A stretch of DNA of 64,000 nt. It comes from Streptomyces griseosporeus. GTDB taxonomy: Bacteria; Actinomycetota; Actinomycetes; Streptomycetales; Streptomycetaceae. The notes under the pieces are model-generated. The model was not told where the DNA came from and searched no databases. It worked only from the letters and a program-made list of their open reading frames with translations. This document shows positions 63,378-64,000 of the stretch, piece by piece. Within the stretch, counting starts at the first letter, position 1, and every line of letters starts with the position of its first letter. The position numbers and the translations under genes are program-made. The DNA is taken from positions 1,119,164-1,183,163 of the forward strand of contig NZ_BNBR01000002.1 in NCBI RefSeq assembly GCF_014656055.1, read 5' to 3'.

Positions 63378-64000
63378 ATGAAGACCTTCGACGACTGGCT
63401 CGCCTCCCCCTGGCGCCGCGGCACGCTCGCCGCCGTGGCCGGCGCCCTTCCCGTACTGGCCTTTCCGGCGCCCTCCTGGTGGTGGTTCGCCTACGCCGCC
63501 CTCGTCCCGTGGATCCTGCTGGCGCGCGCCGCGCCGACGCCCCGGCGGGCGGCGTACGACGGCTGGTGCGGCGGGTTCGGGTTCATGCTGGCGATGCACC
63601 ACTGGCTGCTGCCGAGCCTGCACGTGTTCACCGTCGTCATCGCGGGCCTGCTGGGCGCGCTGTGGGCGCCGTGGGCCTGGCTGGTGCGCCGCTTCCTGAC
63701 GGGCGTGCCGACGCGCGGGCAGGTCGCGGCGGCGCTGGTCGTGCTGCCGTCGGCCTGGCTGTGCGTGGAACTGGTCAGGTCCTGGCAGGGATTGGGCGGC
63801 CCGTGGGGCATGCTCGGCGCCAGCCAGTGGCAGGTGACGCCGGCGCTGCGGCTCGCGTCGGTCGGCGGGGTGTGGCTGCTGAGCTTCCTCCTCGTGGCGG
63901 TCAACGTGGCCGTCGCCGTGCTCGTCGCGGTGCGCGAGGCCCGGGTCCCGGCGATGGCCGGACTGGTCGCCACGGCCGCGGCCACCTCGGCGGCCTGGGT
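63378..64000 (+). CDS. lnt: Apolipoprotein N-acyltransferase, N-terminal part (cut by window end)
   Basis: The frame opens at ATG 63378 (GGGAGGCGCCGT) and runs to the window end, 207 codons. Lnt-type membrane part: LAAVAGALPVLAFPAPSWWW, FAYAALVPWILLARAAP, GFGFMLAMHHWLLPSLHVFT, SWQGLGGPWGMLGASQWQVT and GGVWLLSFLLVAVNVAVAVL. The C-terminal nitrilase-like catalytic domain lies outside the window. Lnt adds the third acyl chain to lipoproteins; Streptomyces have two such genes and lipoprotein N-acylation is non-essential there. Family certain, paralogue identity inferred. Confidence 0.9.
   Translation, partial: MKTFDDWLASPWRRGTLAAVAGALPVLAFPAPSWWWFAYAALVPWILLARAAPTPRRAAYDGWCGGFGFMLAMHHWLLPSLHVFTVVIAGLLGALWAPWAWLVRRFLTGVPTRGQVAAALVVLPSAWLCVELVRSWQGLGGPWGMLGASQWQVTPALRLASVGGVWLLSFLLVAVNVAVAVLVAVREARVPAMAGLVATAAATSAAW

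Overview
The window is high-GC DNA from an actinomycete, almost certainly a Streptomyces chromosome. Third-position G/C bias is extreme, GTG/TTG (and one probable CTG) starts are common, and the protein families are typical of the genus: a PhoD phosphatase, Lrp/GntR/ROK regulators, a divergent third EF-Tu and a small hotdog thioesterase. From memory, the order purB - mug - ABC/two-component - sbcCD - tuf3 - lnt resembles the S. coelicolor SCO1254 to SCO1336 neighbourhood. That synteny is recall, not computed.

Region by region. (1) 1-5907 is the transfer and regulatory arm of an integrated conjugative element (AICE type). It has an FtsK/SpoIIIE-like TraB translocase cut by the window edge, SpdB-like spread membrane proteins, a string of small translationally coupled unknowns, and a divergent ribbon-helix-helix repressor with three operator-like boxes in the shared promoter. 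Replication, excision and integrase genes must lie to the left. (2) 6045-10194 holds purB, mug, an unknown protein and an ABC-2 exporter pair. (3) 10304-17448 holds a histidine kinase and a LuxR-type response regulator that look like partners but are separated by a two-gene insert. The insert is a small Pepco/Trypco-like protein and a 1,611-residue caspase-like / HSP90-type GHKL ATPase / tandem winged-helix-like repeat protein. This is a predicted biological-conflict (immune or cell-suicide) module and the most interesting part of the window. (4) 17551-23248 holds a ROK regulator, a DasR-like GntR regulator with a dre-like operator in its own promoter, an F420-reductase-like dehydrogenase, a hydrolase and a secreted PhoD phosphatase preceded by PHO-box-like repeats. 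(5) 23446-29600 holds an ACT-GNAT fusion, a PLP gamma-lyase/synthase, two Lrp regulators, a DUF885 metallopeptidase-like protein and a rhodanese. (6) 29594-36682 holds SbcC and SbcD, a YigZ-type protein, a SixA phosphatase, a degenerate cysteinyl-tRNA-synthetase-like protein and a CoA-binding protein. (7) 36906-46846 holds an MFS-GlcG-aldo/keto reductase operon, an ArsR/CDF metal pair, a YbaK-like deacylase, an XRE-cupin regulator facing an EamA exporter, a hexapeptide acyltransferase, a gamma-carbonic anhydrase, a DedA protein and a MerR-controlled hydrolase. (8) 46913-56582 holds a thioesterase, two tandem paralogous membrane-anchored proteins, an MFS protein, a spermidine-synthase-like protein, EF-Tu3, an AlkD-like glycosylase, a TVP38/DedA-like protein and a thiolase facing an HxlR regulator. 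(9) 56756-64000 holds a DUF6807/Gfo-Idh catabolic operon under a LacI-type operator, uppP, a CPT-like kinase followed by a 31-bp tandem repeat array, an SDR behind a TetR-type dyad, DUF4291, a SnoaL-like protein and the start of an apolipoprotein N-acyltransferase (lnt).

Many genes are arranged as divergent regulator/target pairs with visible dyads in the shared promoter. Several starts sit about 7 bases after a TANNNT -10 box, so they are probably leaderless. Convergent pairs often share a hairpin that contains both stop codons. Apart from the integrated element and the conflict-module insert, the region looks like ordinary chromosomal-core Streptomyces.
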